Under the pieces are notes generated by a model that made no database searches, had not been told where the DNA came from, and saw nothing but the letters and a program-made list of their open reading frames with translations. The translations under genes were made by a program, and so were the position numbers. DNA of 64,000 nt from Undaria pinnatifida (lineage: Eukaryota; Sar; Phaeophyceae; Laminariales; Alariaceae), in contig JABAKD010000014.1 of assembly GCA_012845835.1 (NCBI GenBank), forward strand, positions 8,581,074-8,645,073. Reading direction: 5' to 3'. This document shows positions 58,280 through 64,000 of the stretch, one piece after another. Numbering within the stretch: the first letter of the stretch is position 1; every line of letters starts with the position of its first letter.

Positions 58280-59239
58280 CTGCAAAACAAAAAGAACACG
58301 GTAAAAAAACGTGGTTTCCGTTTTGAGCATGGATTTTTCAACGATTGGGGGGGGGTGGGGAGGAGGGGAGGTTGGTGGGGGGGGGGGGTAAGCAGGCGAA
58401 GAGAGTAAGGGCTGGGAGGAGAGAGGAGACGGGGGGGGGCTCGTTTCATGCTTAGCCATAGACCTACAACACCAGAATGGAGCACGTCAGGTTTTCATCG
58501 ACCAGGCAGACATTACTTGCTCCAAGCGCGAAGCGCCTTAAGGTGTTCGGTGAGTCGCACGAAGGTGCATCCTGTTAACCCCTTTAGAGCCCCCGAACCC
58601 CTCCCTATACTAAATCCAAGTAATTTTGTCCCCAAAAACGGGTTTCCAGTTGTAAAGGGGTCAAGACCCATTTTTTTGGGGCGGGCGGGCCTCCGCACCT
58701 CGCGTGAACTTTCTTGCGTAAGGGCAACAGCTGCGTATTACTTTCTGTTTTTTTTTTATACTGGTGCGATGTCACTTCCAGAGACAGCAATGGGGATACT
58801 CCTGTAGCCGCCTCGTGGGTGCCTTACCATACGCACACTTCGTGATACAACCCCCCTTGCGCGGAGTTGAGGTTCTCAACTCCGCACAACATGATCTACC
58901 TCGACCACCATCTCGGCTACCGCCAATAAAAAAAAAAACGATAAAAGAAAGACGGTACCCTAGCGATCTAGCTCACTCACTTAGTGAGAGGCGTGTTGTT
59001 ACAGCGTCGCTGCTAACCAACGCCAATCCCAGCAGGGGGGGGGTCGTTTCGGGTGAAGACGAGAAAATTACGCTGGCCTTTTTTTCGCTGGCTCGGGGGT
59101 ATTGAACCGAACCGCAACTCAGGTAAGTCAAGTTGACGCGGTATTCGTACGATAATCTCCCATGTTTGATTCGATTTGACTTGAATTGGGTATTGCTTTT
59201 TGTGTTTGCATATTCCTGTTGTACCACGACGGAACGAAA

Positions 59240-59602
59240 GCATGCTACGATAGAGGTATACCTTTTTTTGGCGAAAATGTTTTTTACCCCAAAACCGTCG
59301 GAAAGGAGGTCCATTTTTTTTTCATGATTCCTCGAGTTGTGTAATCTACTAGGCCATAAATTTTTCCATCCGGTACTTGAAGCAGCTTTATTTTCTTCTC
59401 CAAGTAAGTTTTTGCGAGGGGTCTTTAGCTCCCAAAAATTAAGAGAAAGCTCCTGAAAAAGAAAGAAAGTGGTGCTCCTTTATCGTAGCAAGCTACGTAT
59501 AGTATAGGTGCTCGGGCAGTAGGACATACTGCCCGGGCAGTAAAACATGCCAGGTACTGCTCTAGATGACATGACTCACCTCACCCACCCCTCGGGGTGC
59601 AG

Positions 59603-59633
<31 letters not shown>

Positions 59634-60271
59634 CAAAACAAAACAAAAACATGCTCTCCTACCACGAGAGGAGGAGCTGAATATCTCGTCACCATCATCA
59701 CCCGAAGCATGATACTGTCGAAGTCATTCGTTCGTTCGCACAACCCGACCAAACCATTCTTAGGCGCGTGCTACGATAGACGTATTAAGGTATACTTTTT
59801 TTTGGCGAAAATGATTTCTGAATGGCGGGGGGGCTCCTTAACCCAAAATCTTCCGAATTTTGCCAAAATTTTGTTTTTCAGAGTTCCCGTTGTATACTTC
59901 TAGGCCATGTGGGATTTTTCGTCCGGTGTGTAGCAGTTTTTTTTCTCTCCAAATCAGTTTTCGGGGGAAGTCTTAAGCTCCGAAATTGAGGTCTTAAGGG
60001 ACGTGCTACGATAGAGGTATTAGAGCAATTTTCGTATGGAGATTTTTTTTCTGAATGACGGGTCGCTCCTTAACCCTAAATCGTCGGAAACAGGACATTT
60101 TTTTGTCTTTGCAACGATTTTTCGTCGTGTACCTTGGTCAATGGAATTTTCCATTGCGGTCGCAGTTCTTGGTTTTTCTCCAAAACCGTTTCTCGGGAGA
60201 GCGTCTTGAGCTCCAAAATTAAGGAAACCTCGGGGAAAAAAGCGGTGCGCGCCTCTATCGAAGCACGCGAC
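59240..60271. mobile_element. Cluster of three M1 MITEs
   Basis: 59240-59495 is a full copy. 59763-59999 lacks its right end and runs directly into 60000-60271 (GACGTGCTACGATAGAGGTA ... GCGCGCCTCTATCGAAGCAC), so two copies are head-to-tail. Confidence 0.82.
59608..59650. repeat. (AAAAC)n run
   Basis: About eight AAAAC units. Confidence 0.93.
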
Positions 60272-60816
60272 TTTTTTCACTAAAAATATCGCACTAACCA
60301 ATAGTTCCACGCTTTCGGCGCTCAACCGCTCCAAGGTATACTTTTTCTTGGCCGAAAACGCCCAACCCCTATACCATGGGATGGCTCATACGCCAAGGTA
60401 TACCTTTTTTTGGCCGAAAACACCCAACCCCTATACCGTGGGATGGCTCGTACGAAAAAATCGGATGTCTTACGTAGGGGATGGTACACGCAAAAATCCC
60501 CGGGTGGCATGTGCTACGATCGAGGTGTACCGCTTTTTGGCTAAACATGTTTTTTTAATAATGGCTGACTTGCGTCCGTATGTAACCCAAATTCGTCGAA
60601 TCGTTTTCCTCGCTTTTTTTCGCATTTATTCTTTTTTTTGCTTGATATCTACTATAACATGAGGTTGTCCATCGATTATTACTGCAACCTTTTCGTTTTT
60701 CTCAAAATCATTTGTTTTTTTTTGGGGGGGGGTGGGGTAGTAAAACATCCTGAAATAAATCACAGAGCTTCAGACAAAAAAAGAGAAAACAAAAACGGGC
60801 GGGGGGGGGGGGACGG

Positions 60817-61830
60817 GACGCGTGCTACAACAGCGAGAGGTTAGCACTTTTTCGTCTCTATGAAAAAAAATGATTTGTGAAATGGCGGAGGCTTCCTTAA
60901 CCCCTTTACAACTGGAAACCCGTTTTGGGGACAAAATTACTTGGATATAGTATGGGGAGGGGTTCGGGGGCTCTAACCCAAAATCGTTGGAAATAGGCCA
61001 TTTTTTTTTTCGTGTGGTTCTACGGTAGCCCCCCCCCCAACCTTTCTTGAACGAAATCGCCGGTTTTGAAACCAGCTCCTGGCCGTAAATCGTGAAATAC
61101 GGTCCCCCTTACCACCCGGACGTCCATCGTTTGATAGTCCTCCGCAAACAAAATGATATATGCAGATACTCTTTTCATAGCATCCTTCCTCGTGTCGAGC
61201 AGCCATGAAACGTTCGTTGAAGAAAACCGCTGGTTTTGGGGGGGGCTATCGTAGAATCAGTCTTTCATGAGGTGGCCAAGGGTACACGGTGTGGGGGGTA
61301 CCCCCGTCTTAATGACCAGGTCTGAGCTATCATACTCGCGCGAGTGACTCGCAGTACCTCAAGGACGAAAAGTGACTTTTGGCGATTTTTATCCCGCGGC
61401 GTAGCTTGCCATACCATACCATCGCTGGTTGATATCGCGATTTCAAAACATCACGAGCGAGCTCTTTCAGACCAGGAGTTACCCGCGCGAGTGACCCCAA
61501 GCCGCTGCCAAAAAAGAAAAGTCCCCCAAAAAGGGACCCTTATGGTACCATAGCCTGGGTCTGGTTCTCGTTCTCTACCTAGGCCATTGGGATTTTTTTA
61601 CACCCGGTGTACGAAGCGGTTTCATTTTTCTCCAAAAGTCAGTTTTTTTTGGAGGGTTTAAGCAAAGTCTTCAGCCCCTCTAGAGCCCCCGAAATTCCTC
61701 CCCATGCTAACTTCAAGTGAATTTGTCAAAAAGAAAGGGTTTCCAGTTGTAAAGTAGGCGTTAAGCTCCTCTAATGTGAGGAACCTCGGCGAAAAAAAAA
61801 GTGGTGCACCTCGATCGTAGCACGCGCGTC
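60817..61830. mobile_element. M1 MITE with four nested insertions
   Basis: M1 left TIR at 60817 and right TIR ending 61830 (CCTCGATCGTAGCACGCGCG). Inside, in order: M3 60897-60976 at a TTAA, M2 61018-61258, R8 about 61310-61560, M3 61671-61765. M1 landmarks resume between each insert (AACCCAAAATCGTTGGAAAT, CTAGGCCATTGGGATTTTTT). Confidence 0.85.
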
Positions 61831-61879
61831 CAGGAAAGAAAACGATGTAGAAACCTCTACGGTAAGGGTGGGGTAGTTT

Positions 61880-62170
61880 GGTCCTGCCGACGACGCCATA
61901 AGTAAGGTTATAGGGTAGGGACACAGAGTATCCCATGCAGGTCTGCCAATTGAGCAGGTCCTCGGAGAGGACGCACTTTCTTTGCCTTCGTAGAGACGTA
62001 GCTTTGTTCGATTCCACCAGAGCCCCGGATAGCTTCTGAGATCGGAGGCACATGCCTCCGATCTATTTCCTAATTTTCCCGAATATAAAACGCCAACCTT
62101 ATCATACGAAAACCCATCCAAATGATCTCAAATTCGGATAATTACAGGCCTTCTCGAGGCCGTATCTTAA
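61880..62170. repeat. R6 element with hairpin
   Basis: Same order as the 37.8 kb copy. The palindrome has one central change (GGCACATGCC). Confidence 0.82.
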
Positions 62171-62439
62171 CAGTACCCCTCTTTTTCAATACACCGGGTC
62201 TGAGCTACTCGCACGAGTGACCCCATCTATACCTCACAGACAATAACTCTTCAGGCTGTTCTGCTTGCGCAGCCTTAGCTTTTACCATTCCACTGCGGAT
62301 TTTTCGTATCGCGAACGTTAACAACCCTAAAACGTTCAAGACCTAAAAAAGGAAACAGAAGGGTCACTCGCGCGAGTGACTCCCGATTCACTTCTAAAAA
62401 AAAAAAAAAAAAAGGGCACCCTCTATCGTAGCCGTGGTC

Positions 62440-62568
62440 GGTTCAACCATTGGATGCTTCAATCCTTTGGTCCATTTGCATGGGTGACACCATTGCCAAG
62501 GATTCTTGAGGTTTATGACGCCGCTTTAGCAGTACCGCGTGGCCTCATTTTCCATGTCGAGCTATAAT
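62440..62568 (+). CDS. Short unidentified open frame
   Basis: Reads MLQSFGPFAWVTPLPRILEV, then YDAALAVPRGLIFHVEL-stop. The composition looks protein-like, directly after an M1-type TIR. Not recognised; may be the tail of a gene fragment. Confidence 0.2.
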
Positions 62569-62994
62569 CTTTCTACCATATATATACCCTCCGACAATAT
62601 TGCGCAGGTAGCTAGCTGTCCTTCCGATAAAATCGGAGATCCTTCCACAAAGCAGCAGCATCTCTCCTATGACCCTCTGCGAGCTTCAATGTTTTTCCTA
62701 TTGAAGTAATATTATTGTCAGGCTGGAATACATATATACATATATACCATTCTGTACGTAAACATAAGCAACGTAAATAAATGAAATGCAGTGTCGCTTA
62801 TATTTTTGTTTGTCCTCAACTTGTGCACGTTGATGGTAGGCGGCGGACGCGTTCTTCGCTAGAATTAGAACTTGTGGCAAAAACAAATCTGAAAGACGGG
62901 GCTTCTTCATGCGGTGGTATCCCCTCTCTCCCGCTGCGGGCGTTACGATTTATAGCGGTTGTCCCCTGTATATTTGTCAGGGGTTATTGTACTC

Positions 62995-63285
62995 GGTCCT
63001 GCCGACGACGCCATGTGTAAGGTTATTGGGCGGGGACACAGAGCGCCCCCTGCAGGTCTGCCAATTGAGCAGGTCCTCGGAGAGTACTCACTTTATTTGC
63101 CTTCGTAGAGACGTAGCTTTATTCGATTCCACCAGAGCCCCGCATGCCTTCTGAGATGGGAGGCACGTGCCTCCGATCTATTTCCTAACTTTCCCGAATG
63201 TAAAACGCCAACCTTATCATACGAAACCCATTCAAATGATCTCAAATTCGGATAATTACAGGCCTTTCGAGGCCGTATCTTAATA
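62995..63285. repeat. R6 element with hairpin
   Basis: Third copy, about 1.1 kb from the second and in the same orientation. GAGATGGGAGGCACGTGCCT shows one arm change. Confidence 0.82.
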
Positions 63286-63639
63286 TTACCGCCTGCCTGA
63301 AAGAACGGCTCCGCCCCCTGTTCTGTCAGAAGATGTCCGGCAAACAGCAAGCACCTAATACTTAAGATGTAACACCCAAGCAACCCTATCGTGTGTGTTG
63401 ACCATCACAGAGCTAGAGGCACCCCTCCATAGCAGAAGTCGGCCCCTATACTAGGTCTATATCAATCCCGATACCACTACACTGGCGTCGTCGGCAATAA
63501 CCCGAAACCGTAGGCTTGCTTGCTTGCTTTTGCAACCATTTTTTTCTTCTCCTTCTTCTTGTATCCCTGTGATATCCCGTCGGGTTTTGGTCCTCCATCG
63601 GATCGCACTTGCAGTTTACCCTACATCGTTTTTTTTTTC

Positions 63640-63790
63640 AGGGCTTTTTCAAGGGTCGGATCCCTTCTCGCGGGATGGATCGAATCAGGGGTGACCCGGC
63701 CCGTCCCGTAATATTTGCAAACATCCTGACCCCATCCGACTCGATCCGCGGGCTCTTGAAGTACCTTCTAGCCCGACCCGCTTTCAGACA
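63640..63790. repeat. M4 GACCCG-rich element, partial
   Basis: CAGGGCTTTTTCAAGGGTCG at the left, CCTGACCCCATCCGACTCGA inside. The right end fades into an A-run and a G-run. Confidence 0.6.
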
Positions 63791-63823
63791 AAAAAAAAAG
63801 GGGGGGAGGAGGGGGGGGGGGGG

Positions 63824-63901
63824 GACGCGTGCTACGATAGCGAGAGTTTAGTCCTTTTCGTCTACAAAAAAAAATGTGTAGTGAACTGACGTGCTTCCTT
63901 A
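63824..63901. mobile_element. M1 left end interrupted by element H
   Basis: GACGCGTGCTACGATAGCGA, the same subtype as the copy at 60817, then interrupted at TTA by element H. Confidence 0.75.
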
Positions 63902-64000
63902 GGCCATTTCTTACACAGTCGGATTCCGCCAGTCGAAAACGGCCCTTTTCGACTGGACTATTTTTCGACTGGATTCTTCTGGTCCTTCTTCGTATCGTCA
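63902..64000. mobile_element. Element H, second copy, cut by the window end
   Basis: Reverse complement of the right end of the 50 kb copy (GGCCATTTCTTACACAGTCG, CAGTCGAAAACGGCCCTTTT), after TTA 63899-63901. It has inserted at the TTA of an M1-like sequence (CTTCCTTA). Confidence 0.85.

Overview
Eukaryotic nuclear DNA. Protein-coding signal is confined to short exons bounded by GT/AG (one possible GC/AG) splice sites, separated by introns of up to several kb. There are no bacterial operons or ribosome-binding sites. The exons encode long Gln, Gly, Ser/Thr and Ala runs, microsatellites and short transposons are very dense, and a secreted sulfatase is present. This fits a stramenopile, most like a brown alga. 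The lineage is inferred from style only and is not proven.

Layout. (1) 1-2150: upstream DNA with a GGTGTT microsatellite. (2) 2151-13979, + strand: a six-exon arylsulfatase-B-like gene. All five junctions keep the frame, giving a predicted 1175-residue secreted, C-terminally membrane-anchored enzyme with every main catalytic motif. Intron 3 holds a (CCTG)n tract and intron 5 is 4.8 kb of repeats. (3) 13980-15110: decayed tandem copies of the sulfatase membrane-anchor segment, split by a transposon. (4) 15.1-23.6 kb: intergenic repeats and a LINE relic. (5) 23620-58279, - strand: small exons of a helical/coiled-coil protein ending in a CxxCG...CxxCG zinc-ribbon pair. The 3' block has seven exons and 313 codons with six frame-consistent junctions. 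A 5' block of four or five exons may be the same gene or a neighbour. (6) 42.4-44.1 kb: a duplicated OTU-type cysteine protease locus. (7) 45.4-48.8 kb: three identical tRNA-Asp(GUC) genes. (8) 58.3-64 kb: nested transposons.

Repeat landscape. At least a dozen dispersed families can be defined from within the window. M1 is a MITE of about 265 bp with long terminal inverted repeats (TIRs), in roughly 20 copies. M2 is a MITE of about 245 bp that shares the CTACGATAG core with M1 and inserts into M1 copies. M3 is a TTAA-bounded, piggyBac-like MITE of about 90 bp. H is a PIF/Harbinger-like 763-bp element with TTA duplications. There is also a TA-flanked 170-bp MITE, a GACCCG-rich element, two tRNA-like SINE families, LINE 3' ends with C-rich tails, a family carrying a perfect hairpin, and long G-runs. 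Nested insertions give a relative order of activity, and M1 ends have been amplified into a small tandem array. The sulfatase and the coiled-coil gene are convergent, with a 9.6 kb repeat-filled interval between them.
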